Shown here: positions 7,807-15,513 of the stretch, one piece after another
Layout of the letters: every line of letters starts with the position of its first letter
Position numbering within the stretch: position 1 is the first letter of the stretch
Virus record (IMG/VR): IMGVR_UViG_3300003323_000810
Coordinates: 1 to 35,896 of that record
Direction: 5' to 3' (one strand)
DNA from: a virus
DNA length: 35,896 bases
Program-made: the position numbers and the translations under genes
Notes under the pieces: generated by a model
What the model saw: the letters and a program-made list of their open reading frames with translations, nothing else
Databases searched by the model: none
What the model was told of the DNA's origin: nothing

Positions 7807-8846
7807 CGGCTCTCCACGTAGTTGCCGTTCTTCTTCTCGTTCAGCAGGCGCTGCTTCTGCTTGGCGTACTCGACTTCGCTGACGCCGGAGAAGCGCGCGG
7901 CTTCGCGTTCGGCCGGCGACAGGGTGATCTTGTTGGTCTGCGGGCGGCCAGTGGCGCTCGACGGCACGTCTCGGGACGGAGGTGCGGACACGGCGGGGGT
8001 CCTTCGTTGCTGTTGGGGTTCGGGTTCTTCGTCAACGGCTGGCGGCGGTGGGGGCGGCGAAAGCGGCTGCCGGTAGCCCAGCCGCTCCTCGAGGAACTGG
8101 AAATACTGCGGCGTACCGCGGACATGGCCGGCGTCCTGGGCATCCCAGTAGGCGGCCTGCAATTTGGCGTTCTTGCGCGGATCGGTCATCGCGTCCGGAT
8201 GCTGCTTCAGCCAGCCGCGCTCATCTCCGGAAAGCTGCGTCATGGCGTCGATCACAGCGACGACGTCGTTCGGCGCCGCGGGTTGCGGCCGCGGGTTTCG
8301 CTTCAAGTCCTCGCGCTGCTGGTCGAGAGCGGCCTTGCCCTGCTCCAATTGCTCCATGCGCCCTTCGGCGCGCGCCAAGACGCGGAAGGCTTTCCGCTCC
8401 GCGTTGAGGTCCCCAGCGGCGCGCGCGGCCTCGATATCGCGCTCAGCCGCGTCGGCCTCGGCGCTCGCCGCGTTGATAGCGTTGGCGATAGAATCGTACT
8501 GCGCCTGCTCGGCGGCGCTCAGCGATTGAGCCACCTCGCCTTGCAGCCGCTGCGCATTCTGCTCGGCGGTGCTCGCGCGGCTCTCAGCCGCCTCGGCGCG
8601 TCGGCGCTGCGCCTCCTCGGAGGCCTTCAGCGCGTCCAGCTGCTGCTGCAGCGGGTTTGGCGGCTCCTGCTCGTCGGGAGGCTCAGGGGCCGCGGCCTTG
8701 GGCTTCGGCGCCGGTTCGATTTCCTGTTCGGGCTCAACGATTGCCGCGGCCGACGATGAGGGCGTCAGGTCCACGGTCACCTCCTGCTCAGGAGGCACTT
8801 GGGCGATTTCTTCGTCGGTGCGCAGCGCGCGCGGTCGTGTGGCCAT
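7803..8846 (-). CDS. Putative scaffolding protein (coiled coil, Pro-rich ends)
   Basis: This encodes 347 residues from the ATG at 8846, which has a GAGGT ribosome binding site that overlaps the preceding stop; a longer open frame to 8918 has no such support. Residues from about 10 to 65 are acidic and Pro/Glu/Ala-rich. From about 65 to 190 comes a long Ala/Glu/Arg/Gln heptad region predicted to be coiled coil. Residues around 265-300 hold a proline run. The C-terminus is basic and helical. Highly charged, helical proteins between portal and capsid genes are usually capsid scaffolds that leave the particle. This role is inferred from composition and gene order. Confidence 0.6.
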   Translation of the reverse strand: MATRPRALRTDEEIAQVPPEQEVTVDLTPSSSAAAIVEPEQEIEPAPKPKAAAPEPPDEQEPPNPLQQQLDALKASEEAQRRRAEAAESRASTAEQNAQRLQGEVAQSLSAAEQAQYDSIANAINAASAEADAAERDIEAARAAGDLNAERKAFRVLARAEGRMEQLEQGKAALDQQREDLKRNPRPQPAAPNDVVAVIDAMTQLSGDERGWLKQHPDAMTDPRKNAKLQAAYWDAQDAGHVRGTPQYFQFLEERLGYRQPLSPPPPPPAVDEEPEPQQQRRTPAVSAPPSRDVPSSATGRPQTNKITLSPAEREAARFSGVSEVEYAKQKQRLLNEKKNGNYVESR

Positions 8847-8854
8847 GCGTGACC

Positions 8855-9304
8855 TCAGTAGATGATGCTCGGGTCTTTCACCCGAAGCCGGATTTTCTCG
8901 TAGGGCACCAGACGGCACGGCGTGCCGTTGATCTGCAGCGGCCAGCCGTCGCCAACGTGGATCGTGACCCAGGTGTGCGGCGCGGCGTTCTTGCCGATCT
9001 CGTCACCCTCCTCCCAGTCCGCATACGCGAGCGGCCCGGTCTTCAGCACGAGACCGACCTTGCTCTGGTACTGGGCTTCCTTGACCTGGTCGTCGTTCTT
9101 CAAAAGCTGGAACGTCGACCCGTCGTTGCGCGTGATCGACTTCAGGATCGTCGATTCCGGATAGGTGCCGACGAGCACGAGGTCTGACAGCACCTCGACG
9201 CCGGCCAAGTCGCCGACCGCTTCGAGAATGACCTGCTTCGGGTCGGCTCCTTCGCCGACTTTCTTGCTCATTTCCTGCAGTTTCGGTGCGCTTGCGACTG
9301 GCAT
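8855..9304 (-). CDS. Phage protein with possible GroES-like fold
   Basis: This encodes 149 residues. The ATG at 9304 overlaps the previous stop by one base (TAATG). The middle reads V-L-S-D-L-V-L-V-G-T-Y, and the second half runs from K-V-G-L-V-L-K-T-G-P-L-A-Y to D-E-I-G-K-N-A, with V-P-Y-E-K-I-R-L-R-V at the end. This order of strands around a G-D-E-[IV]-G motif recalls the GroES/Cpn10 barrel, as in phage head-folding or head-stabilising proteins. That match is by eye and not tested. The gene lies between portal and scaffold, so a head-assembly role is likely. Confidence 0.55.
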   Translation of the reverse strand: MPVASAPKLQEMSKKVGEGADPKQVILEAVGDLAGVEVLSDLVLVGTYPESTILKSITRNDGSTFQLLKNDDQVKEAQYQSKVGLVLKTGPLAYADWEEGDEIGKNAAPHTWVTIHVGDGWPLQINGTPCRLVPYEKIRLRVKDPSIIY

Positions 9305-9516
9305 TAGTTCTGCATCTCCTTGTCCGTGTCCTCGGCGATCTTCAGAGCCTGCTCGAGGCCGTTGATGATGCCGACGTGCATCTTGTAGTTCATGCCCACC
9401 GTGGCGGCGTCTTCACCGCCGACCTGACCTTTCGCGAGCGACGCCTGCTTTTCGAGGATCGCGGCCTCGATCTTCGGGCGCAGCAGTTGCCGCCAGCGGC
9501 TCGTGACTTCGGTCAC
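9304..9516 (-). CDS. Small helical phage protein
   Basis: This encodes 70 residues. The GTG start at 9516 overlaps the upstream TGA by four bases (GTGA). The protein is predominantly helical and charged (W-R-Q-L-L-R-P-K-I-E-A-A-I-L-E-K), ending E-D-T-D-K-E-M-Q-N. There are no membrane segments. It is coupled on both sides to head genes. The function is unknown. Confidence 0.6.
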   Translation of the reverse strand: MTEVTSRWRQLLRPKIEAAILEKQASLAKGQVGGEDAATVGMNYKMHVGIINGLEQALKIAEDTDKEMQN

Positions 9517-9716
9517 TTGCGAACGCCGGCGCCGTGAGCCTTCTGAAGCGCGCCGACACCGGAAGCCGCGCCGGCGGTCATCGTCTTGCTCTTGCTGATC
9601 GGGGGCACCGAGATCCGGCCGCCATCCGCACGCTTGTACTCGCGGCCGCTCATGAGCTTGTTCGCGCGTCGGTGACCGACGGCGGTCTCGCTGTGCTTCG
9701 CGTAGGGGTGCGCCAT
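9513..9716 (-). CDS. Small basic Gly-rich phage protein
   Basis: This encodes 67 residues, basic, with M-A-H-P-Y-A-K-H-S-E at the start and R-A-D-G-G-R-I-S-V-P-P-I in the middle. It resembles in composition the protein at 4269-4517. A much longer open frame in this register (to 11168) lies inside the portal gene antisense-free frame shift and is not coding by composition. The ATG at 9716 follows the previous stop by four bases. The function is unknown. Confidence 0.6.
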   Translation of the reverse strand: MAHPYAKHSETAVGHRRANKLMSGREYKRADGGRISVPPISKSKTMTAGAASGVGALQKAHGAGVRK

Positions 9717-9720
9717 GGTG

Positions 9721-9990
9721 TCAATCCTTCTTGAACTCGGCAGTGCGCGGCGGAATCGCTCGCTCCTTCTGCGGCGAATAGATTTCGAGCACCGCACGCT
9801 CGGGGTGCTCGCGGTCAAACGGGAGAATCCGGCCCTCGCGGACCTCGACGGCCGGATTGCCCTTGTCAGCGGCCACAGGCGGATAGCGGCGCTCCGCGGT
9901 CTCGCGCGGGCAAGGGCTTTTGTCGACGCCCATCTTGGCCATCTTGTCGTAGTAGGACTTCTCGTATTCGTTCTGGAACGGGTTAGGCAT
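9721..9990 (-). CDS. Small charged phage protein
   Basis: This encodes 89 residues. The ATG at 9990 overlaps the portal stop by eight bases (ATGCCTAA). It begins M-P-N-P-F-Q-N-E-Y-E-K-S-Y-Y-D-K-M-A-K-M-G and is rich in Glu, Lys, Arg and Pro with no hydrophobic segment. The function is unknown. Close coupling to the portal suggests a head-associated role. Confidence 0.6.
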   Translation of the reverse strand: MPNPFQNEYEKSYYDKMAKMGVDKSPCPRETAERRYPPVAADKGNPAVEVREGRILPFDREHPERAVLEIYSPQKERAIPPRTAEFKKD

Positions 9991-12484
9991 CGGTCTTCTC
10001 CCTCGCGGATTTCCGCGGCTTCTTCGCCTGCTGCAGCCGCGCCTCGTGCATCTGCTGGCCGTGCTCCATGCGCTGGTCGTGCTGTTCCTGCTTCATGTGC
10101 ATGGAAAGGATCGCTTCGATCAGCGACATCACAGCGTCGGCCTGCTTCCGGTCGCCCTGCTGCTGCGCATCGTTGGCGTGGATGATCTCGCTCTGGCGCG
10201 TATCCATGACCTCTTTGATGAGGCGCAGGATTTCGATCTGTTCGCGGGACTGGCGGTCCGCGGCGCGGTCGACAAGCTGGTCGTGCGCGGTCGCGGCCTT
10301 GATCGTGGCTAGCTTCTCCTGGACCTGCGCCATCCGCTCCTGCTGCGCGGACTTCTGCTTGATCGCCTCGAAGCGCGGGTCGGGCTGCGGGTTGGCCGGC
10401 ACCGGGTTCATCGTGTCCTCGGCGTCGAGGCCGACGATGGTCATGACCTTGCGATCGACCTTGTACGGGTCGTAGAGTGTCGGCGACGCCTTCTGAAGCT
10501 CCTTCAGGCCGGCGGCCTTGGCGATGCGGTGCAGGCTGGTCGGATTGTTCGGATCGGCCACCGGCACGAGGCCGTAGGTGTCGAGCGCCTTGAGGAACTG
10601 CTCTTTCTGCCACGGCTTCGCTGGCCGCTTGTTGTGCCGCCAGAACGCTTCGGGGTCCTCGCGGAAACAGTCGGCGAGCAGGCCGAACTCCTCGGCCTGC
10701 GCGGCATGAAGCCGCTTGTGCACCGAGTCGATCATCTTGGTCGCCTGCTCGATCAGCGCAAGCGTGGTGCCGACCGGCGCGTCCTGCTTGCCCTCGCCGA
10801 CCATGATGTTCGCGGTCTGGCTCAGGCGCTGAACCACCTCCTCGACGTGCGCGATGAAAGTCGCAAACGACGGTCCCGTTTCCTTGTACGGGAGCGCCAT
10901 GAAGGCTTTGCGGATATCGTCGAGCGTGCCGATGTCGAACAGCGCGACGCCGCCCGGGGGCACGCGAATCTGGTTCGAGCTCTGCCGGCCCGCGCCCTTG
11001 GCCCCCAGCATGCCCGGGAAGTTCGCGAACATGCCGTTGTCGAGCATCAGTCGGTAGGCCGCAGTCAGCGCGATCGTCAGGTTGCCGAGGATGTGCACAT
11101 AGCCGATGCCGTAGAAGCCGAGGCCGCGGATGAACGGGAACTGGACGAAGCGATGGCGCGCCAGGCACATCGCATCGTCTTCCTTCCAGTTCCGGCGAAT
11201 TTGCAGGATCTGCCGGCTCTGCTCCTCGATCGTGACGATGTAAGGCAGCGGCAGGCTCTTGCCCTTGAACTGCTCAGGCGCGAACTCGTCAATGTCGAGC
11301 TCGCAATAGCACTCGAAGACGATGTAGCTGCCGTCCTCGGGCCGCGTCGGACGCGCCGGAACACCCTGGATGTCGGCCTTTTTCTCCTCGACCGGATTGA
11401 TGGTCGTGGCGATATTCGGCTGCTGCAGCGTCACATCGCGATAGGCGCCGATGATCTGCATGCGCCGCACCAGCGCCGGCCGCATTTTGATGCGGTGCGT
11501 GACACGGATGCAGTTCTTCAGGTCCGTCGACGCGTTCGCGACGATCAGGTCGTCGGCGTCGACGCTTTCGGACACGGGCCGGCGCCTCAGCGGGCAGTTG
11601 AAGACCTTCTTGAAGCCGTCACCACCGAAGCCGACGTAGAACAGCATCCGGTCCGTGTCTGGCACGTACTCGGTCGCCGTCACGGTCAGGTAGTGGTTGA
11701 AATCTTTCTCCAGCGCGGCCGCGAGGTCGTCGCCGCTTTCCTTGATCGCGGGCGCGGCGGGAGGCGGCGGCGCGGCCGGCGGTGCTGGCGCAGCCATCGG
11801 CGGCGCGCCAGCAGCGGCTTCCGGAGGCGCAAAAGGTGCCGGCGCAGCGACAGGTGACTGCGCCGGCGGGGCTGCCCCTGTCGGGGGGGCAGCCGGTGCC
11901 GGGCCCGCTTCTTCGAGAGGCGGACCACCGTTGTGCCCGATTGTGGGGAGGGCGGGAGGCGCAACGGGTGGCGGCACAGGGGTGTCGTTCCGGACCTTCA
12001 CGGGCCCCGACGCGGGCAAAAGCTCGCTGCGGGCCGTGGCCTGGAAACGAATGGTGGCTTCGAGCAGCGCCGGGTGCCGGATTGTCGACATGCCCTCCAG
12101 CGGCGCGGTGGTGTTGACGTCGCTGCGCGGCTCCTCGAGCTGCAGGCCGAGCAACGTAATGCCACGCGCGCGGGTCGCAAGCCATTCGCTGCGGGATTGG
12201 TCGTCCGCCTGGATGCCTTGCAGCAGCTGCTCGGCGATCTGGGCGAGCCTGTCGGCGTCGATGTGGTCGGCCAGATTGGCGTCGAACGCGAGATTTTCCG
12301 CGCTTTTGGTCTGCGGGCTGAAGTCGACGGTGACCGAGCCGTCGGCGTTCTGCGTCACGGCCGCGCCGTCCTGCGCCTCGGGCGCCGGCGTCTCCGGCGT
12401 CAGGTCGATCTCGACCGACGCATCGAACGGATTCGGCGCCTCGGGCTCGACCAGTCGCAGGCTGTGCGTGCGGGCAGTCGCCAT
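9983..12484 (-). CDS. Portal protein with internal Pro/Ala-rich insert
   Basis: This encodes 833 residues. A GAGG site lies eight bases before the ATG. The N-terminal part (about 75-170) and the part after about 250 look like the large portal proteins of podoviruses: a helical body including H-K-R-L-H-A-A-Q-A-E-E-F and A-D-P-N-N-P-T-S-L-H-R, then a long Gln/Glu-rich C-terminal helical barrel region. Portals form the twelve-part ring through which terminase packages DNA. Between about residues 170 and 250 there is a low-complexity Pro/Ala stretch containing I-G-H-N-G-G-P-P-L-E-E. The gene follows terL by 73 bases, the usual order. Confidence 0.8.
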   Translation of the reverse strand: MATARTHSLRLVEPEAPNPFDASVEIDLTPETPAPEAQDGAAVTQNADGSVTVDFSPQTKSAENLAFDANLADHIDADRLAQIAEQLLQGIQADDQSRSEWLATRARGITLLGLQLEEPRSDVNTTAPLEGMSTIRHPALLEATIRFQATARSELLPASGPVKVRNDTPVPPPVAPPALPTIGHNGGPPLEEAGPAPAAPPTGAAPPAQSPVAAPAPFAPPEAAAGAPPMAAPAPPAAPPPPAAPAIKESGDDLAAALEKDFNHYLTVTATEYVPDTDRMLFYVGFGGDGFKKVFNCPLRRRPVSESVDADDLIVANASTDLKNCIRVTHRIKMRPALVRRMQIIGAYRDVTLQQPNIATTINPVEEKKADIQGVPARPTRPEDGSYIVFECYCELDIDEFAPEQFKGKSLPLPYIVTIEEQSRQILQIRRNWKEDDAMCLARHRFVQFPFIRGLGFYGIGYVHILGNLTIALTAAYRLMLDNGMFANFPGMLGAKGAGRQSSNQIRVPPGGVALFDIGTLDDIRKAFMALPYKETGPSFATFIAHVEEVVQRLSQTANIMVGEGKQDAPVGTTLALIEQATKMIDSVHKRLHAAQAEEFGLLADCFREDPEAFWRHNKRPAKPWQKEQFLKALDTYGLVPVADPNNPTSLHRIAKAAGLKELQKASPTLYDPYKVDRKVMTIVGLDAEDTMNPVPANPQPDPRFEAIKQKSAQQERMAQVQEKLATIKAATAHDQLVDRAADRQSREQIEILRLIKEVMDTRQSEIIHANDAQQQGDRKQADAVMSLIEAILSMHMKQEQHDQRMEHGQQMHEARLQQAKKPRKSAREKTDA

Positions 12485-12557
12485 TCGGCGCGCCTCAAGC
12501 TCTGAAGTTTAGATTCATCCCTTGGCCCAATACCACGCGAATCGGGGCTTTGGCACG

Positions 12558-14216
12558 TCAGGCCGGATAGAGCGGCGTGGGCCGGGACCGGTAGCGGGTC
12601 TCTTCCTCGACCTCGGCCGCATGCTCTTCGCGCCGCAGCAGCAGATTGGCACGGCGGAGGTGGAGCAGCGCCTGCGACATGGAGTCGACCATGTCGTCAT
12701 GGCCTTTCGGGAAGACCGCGCACTGGTCGATCATGGCCTGCGCCCATTCCTTGTCGGGCGCGTAGATCAGCCCCTCGCTGAACAGGTGCACGATGGCGTG
12801 CACGCGCGCGACCTTGTCGCCGTATTCGCGAGGATTGAACAACTGGATGCCGAACTCGGCCGAGCCGAACATGCGGCGCAGTTCCTGACTGACCGAATGG
12901 CCGGCCGCCTTGTCCTCGATCAGGATGCGATCGACGCGGAACGCGCGGCAGTCCGCATGAACTCGGCGCACCAAGTCGGGAAATTGCAACCGATCCTCCC
13001 ACGCCAGCATCAACATGACGTTCGGATTTCCGGCCTTGTCGCGCCAGACGCCCCAGATCGACAGCGCCGACGGGTCGTTTTCTTCCTGCTCGGTGTAGGC
13101 GGTGTCGAGGCTCGCGAGGATGTATTCGCACCGCGGGTAGGTGTTTGGCTTTACGCCGTTTTTGGCCGCGGCCTCGTCGTCCCAGTCCTGCCACCAGTCG
13201 CGCTTGATGATGCCGCCGCCGCGCGGCTCGGGACTCTGCATGTACTGGCCGGCAAACGCGTACGGCCCCAGCTCCTTTTCGAGCTTGCGGACTTCGGCGG
13301 CCGGGAAGCGGGCCGGCCAGAGCAGGTCACCTTCCTTGGTCCTCGGGTCCTTCCAGAACACATCTTCCGACGCGACAGCATCGGCCTCGTCGGCCAGGAA
13401 AGTCTCGATTTTATCGGCATTCCAGCCGTTCACGTGGCGGCATGGCTCGTAGTACATCGGCAGGCAGATGTGCGTGTAGCCGAGGTCGTTTTTGAGGATG
13501 TGGCCGGCGACGTCATCCTCGTTGACGCGCTGCATGACGACGATCATCGCGCCAGTCATGCGGTTGTTGAGACGGGACGGCATCGTTTCCGTCCACCACC
13601 TCACGACGCCCTCGCGCACCAGTTCGGACTCGGCCTCCTTCACGAGGTGCGGATCGTCCGCCACGAGCACGTCGGCGCCGTAACCGGTGGCGCGCGCGTC
13701 GACCGATGACGCCATCCGATAGCCGCCCTTCGAGTTCTCGAAGTGGCCTTTGGTGTTGCGGTCCGAGACCAGATCGAAGCGCTGGCCCCAATGCTTGCGA
13801 TACCAGTTGGATTCGACGAGCCGCCGCGTCTTCAGGCTGTGCTCTAGCGACAGCTGCTCGGCGTACGAGGCGTAGAAAAACGAGACCTGCGGGCCGGCCA
13901 GCACGCGGCGCTCGCGCTGCGCCCAGACCCACGCCGGGAAGCACACCGAGACCAGCGACGTCTTTGCTGACCGCGGCGGCACGTTGATGAGCAGCCGCTT
14001 GATGTGGCCGTCGGCGACTGCCTCCAGGTGCTCCGCGATCGCGTGGAGGTGCCAGTTGTCGGTGAAATCCGACGGATCGAAGTTCGGCCAAGCCGCCTTC
14101 AGGAATTCCGCCAGGCTCGCCTCGCACCTCTCGGCTTCCCGGATTTCGTGGATGCGGCGCATCGCTTTGGCGAGCGTGACGGCGCGGTCGCGGAGTGTGA
14201 GGGGGTCGGTGGACAC
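12558..14216 (-). CDS. terL: Terminase large subunit
   Basis: This encodes 552 residues. It is the DNA-packaging motor: an N-terminal ATPase with Walker A V-P-P-R-S-A-K-T (79-86) and Walker B V-L-V-A-D-D-P-H (183-190), and a C-terminal RNase-H-like nuclease with acidic clusters at S-L-D-T-A-Y (369-374), I-E-D-K-A-A-G (433-439) and H-D-D-M-V-D-S (506-512). The length is normal and all key residues are present. The start is a GTG at 14216 with no strong ribosome binding site; an internal ATG at 14162 is possible. The gene is divergent from the regulator at 14298. Its small-subunit partner is 9 kb away at 23455-23988. Confidence 0.95.
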   Translation of the reverse strand: MSTDPLTLRDRAVTLAKAMRRIHEIREAERCEASLAEFLKAAWPNFDPSDFTDNWHLHAIAEHLEAVADGHIKRLLINVPPRSAKTSLVSVCFPAWVWAQRERRVLAGPQVSFFYASYAEQLSLEHSLKTRRLVESNWYRKHWGQRFDLVSDRNTKGHFENSKGGYRMASSVDARATGYGADVLVADDPHLVKEAESELVREGVVRWWTETMPSRLNNRMTGAMIVVMQRVNEDDVAGHILKNDLGYTHICLPMYYEPCRHVNGWNADKIETFLADEADAVASEDVFWKDPRTKEGDLLWPARFPAAEVRKLEKELGPYAFAGQYMQSPEPRGGGIIKRDWWQDWDDEAAAKNGVKPNTYPRCEYILASLDTAYTEQEENDPSALSIWGVWRDKAGNPNVMLMLAWEDRLQFPDLVRRVHADCRAFRVDRILIEDKAAGHSVSQELRRMFGSAEFGIQLFNPREYGDKVARVHAIVHLFSEGLIYAPDKEWAQAMIDQCAVFPKGHDDMVDSMSQALLHLRRANLLLRREEHAAEVEEETRYRSRPTPLYPA

Positions 14217-14236
14217 ACGACAGATTTAAGTTGCGA

Positions 14237-14269
14237 CTCAAGGAATGAACATGCATTTCAATTCTTGAG
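14237..14269. promoter_or_regulatory. 33-base imperfect dyad in the terL / regulator divergent gap
   Basis: CTCAAGGAATGAA and TTCAATTCTTGAG form 13-base arms with two mismatches around the self-complementary core CATGCAT. It sits 21 bases upstream of the terL GTG and 29 bases upstream of the ribbon-helix-helix gene. The place suggests an operator shared by the two divergent promoters, bound by the protein at 14298. The left arm also overlaps a GACTC (14235-14239), a GANTC-type CcrM site. Confidence 0.5.
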
Positions 14270-14297
14270 GTTTTATTGCCCAGTTCAATGGGATGCG

Positions 14298-14477
14298 ATG
14301 CGCAACACGGTTTTTTGGGCTGTCGGCCTGACGCTGCCGTCCAGCGCTCGGGACGAGATCAAAGCGCTCGCGGGCCAAGAGGGCCGCGCTGACGCGAACA
14401 TGGTGCGAGCGCTGGTGCGCGAGGCGCTCGACGCGCGGCGCCGAAAGGAGGAATCCGATGTGGCTCACGCCGGATGA
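14298..14477 (+). CDS. Small ribbon-helix-helix-like regulator
   Basis: This encodes 59 residues. The N-terminal strand V-G-L-T-L-P-S-S-A is followed by two helices (A-R-D-E-I-K-A-L-A and A-N-M-V-R-A-L-V-R-E-A-L), the pattern of Arc/CopG ribbon-helix-helix DNA binders, which act as dimers on inverted repeats. A good inverted repeat lies just upstream at 14237-14269. The gene heads the plus-strand operon with the sugar genes and overlaps the next gene by 20 bases. Control of its own operon and possibly of terL is inferred. Confidence 0.65.
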   Translation: MRNTVFWAVGLTLPSSARDEIKALAGQEGRADANMVRALVREALDARRRKEESDVAHAG

Positions 14478-14667
14478 GGCAAAGACCAAGTGGTGCCCGA
14501 TGTTCCGCCGTGCTGGCGGTGGCGATAATTCTGACGCGGATGGAGGCCGCCGCCCCAGCTGCGTCGCCGACAGATGCGCGATGTGGCGATGGCTGGATGC
14601 TGCTGCCGGATATCCGAAAGCCACCGGCTACTGCGGTTTAGCCCAAAAGCCGACCTTGCTCGCATGA
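14458..14667 (+). CDS. Small Cys-containing phage protein
   Basis: This encodes 69 residues. It starts M-W-L-T-P-D-E-A-K-T-K-W-C-P-M and contains C-V-A-D-R-C-A-M-W-R-W and G-Y-C-G-L-A, four cysteines spaced as in small metal-binding or disulfide folds. A GGAGG-type site (AAAGGAGG) lies before the ATG. Proteins with this spacing recur in phages of this host group as far as I recall. The function is unknown. Confidence 0.6.
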   Translation: MWLTPDEAKTKWCPMFRRAGGGDNSDADGGRRPSCVADRCAMWRWLDAAAGYPKATGYCGLAQKPTLLA

Positions 14668-14828
14668 CCCGCGCTGAGATCGTCGAACTCCGCAAGCGCC
14701 TGCAGTCGGCCGTCGAGGAGCGCCGCCGTCTTGGCGACTACAACGCGGACGCGCCGTACATCCGGCTTTCGCTGGAGTCGCAACTCGCGATGGTCGACCA
14801 CACGCTTTCACGGATGAAGGGAGATTGA
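14664..14828 (+). CDS. Small helical phage protein
   Basis: This encodes 54 residues: two helices joined by a short linker (A-E-I-V-E-L-R-K-R-L-Q-S-A-V-E-E-R-R and S-L-E-S-Q-L-A-M-V-D-H-T-L). The start ATG overlaps the previous stop as ATGA. There is no membrane segment or known motif. It is a coupled member of the plus-strand operon, with unknown function. Confidence 0.55.
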   Translation: MTRAEIVELRKRLQSAVEERRRLGDYNADAPYIRLSLESQLAMVDHTLSRMKGD

Positions 14829-14830
14829 CG

Positions 14831-15004
14831 ATGTGCGGAACGATTCCCACCAACACAGACACCACCCCGCCCGAGCAGACGCTCGCGAAGTGCTTCCGCG
14901 AAGACCTCGGCGTCGAGATCAATCCGCAGGCACTGCGCATGTTCATCCGCATGCGCTGGGACCGGATTTCCACGCTGGCGCATCGCATCCACGACGCCAA
15001 ATGA
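14831..15004 (+). CDS. Small phage protein, unknown
   Basis: This encodes 57 residues. It starts M-C-G-T-I-P-T-N-T-D-T-T-P-P and then forms a probable helical domain (C-F-R-E-D-L-G-V-E-I-N-P-Q-A-L-R-M-F-I). It begins two bases after the previous stop, with a GGGAG ribosome binding site inside the end of that gene, and its own stop overlaps the acetyltransferase start as ATGA. No function can be assigned. Confidence 0.55.
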   Translation: MCGTIPTNTDTTPPEQTLAKCFREDLGVEINPQALRMFIRMRWDRISTLAHRIHDAK

Positions 15005-15513
15005 CCGCTACCCTCTCGACCAAATCCCTGGCCCTGCGCCCGCTCACCAAGGCGACGCCGCAGCACGTCGAGTGGCTGAACGACCCCGAGACCGTGAAGT
15101 TCAGCGAGCAGCGCCACGTCACGCACACGCCGGCGTCGGTCGCGCGCTACGTCAACAGCTTCGACCATAAGAGCGGATTTCTGTGGTCGGTCGTGCACGT
15201 CGAGAGCGGCAAGCCCATCGGCACGGTGGCGTCGCGCATCGACGAGGACAACAGCATCGCAGACCTCGGCATCCTGTTGGGGGACATGCGCGGCAAGGGC
15301 TACGGCCGCGAGGCATGGAACGCGTGCGCCGGCTGGCTGCTTGCGAAGAACGGCGCCGCGGTGCGCAAGGTCGAGGCCGGCACCATGGCGGTGAACACGC
15401 CGATGCGCCGGACCATGGACGCCACTGGGTTCAGGCTCGAAGGCGAGCGGCTGAATCACTTCCTCTGGCAGTCGCAGCCCGTCGGCATGGTTCTCTACGG
15501 GCGCTTTCCATGA
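15001..15513 (+). CDS. GNAT acetyltransferase, probably acting on a sugar
   Basis: This encodes 170 residues. The acetyl-CoA binding signature R-G-K-G-Y-G-R-E-A-W (97-106) follows a strand L-G-I-L-L-G-D-M, as in RimJ/RimL-type GNAT enzymes. The N-terminal W-L-N-D-P-E-T-V-K-F-S-E-Q-R-H is the type of helix seen in nonulosonic-acid pathway acetylases such as PseH. In those pathways the enzyme acetylates the amino group of a nucleotide-linked amino sugar. The neighbours (aminotransferases, CMP-sugar synthetase) make a sugar substrate likely, but a protein or small-molecule substrate cannot be excluded. Confidence 0.75.
   Translation: MTATLSTKSLALRPLTKATPQHVEWLNDPETVKFSEQRHVTHTPASVARYVNSFDHKSGFLWSVVHVESGKPIGTVASRIDEDNSIADLGILLGDMRGKGYGREAWNACAGWLLAKNGAAVRKVEAGTMAVNTPMRRTMDATGFRLEGERLNHFLWQSQPVGMVLYGRFP

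Noticed and set aside
9513-11168. A 551-codon open frame on the minus strand
   Set aside because: It lies almost wholly inside the portal gene in another frame, with an Arg/Gly/Pro-heavy composition typical of GC-rich shadows. Only its last 67 codons look like a real small gene.
10529-11857. A 442-codon plus-strand frame
   Set aside because: It is antisense to the portal gene, is rich in Arg, Asp, Val and His as antisense shadows are, and has no domain or ribosome binding site.
12522-13709. A 395-codon plus-strand frame
   Set aside because: Antisense to the terminase large subunit, whose motifs are complete. The antisense product has no recognisable motif.
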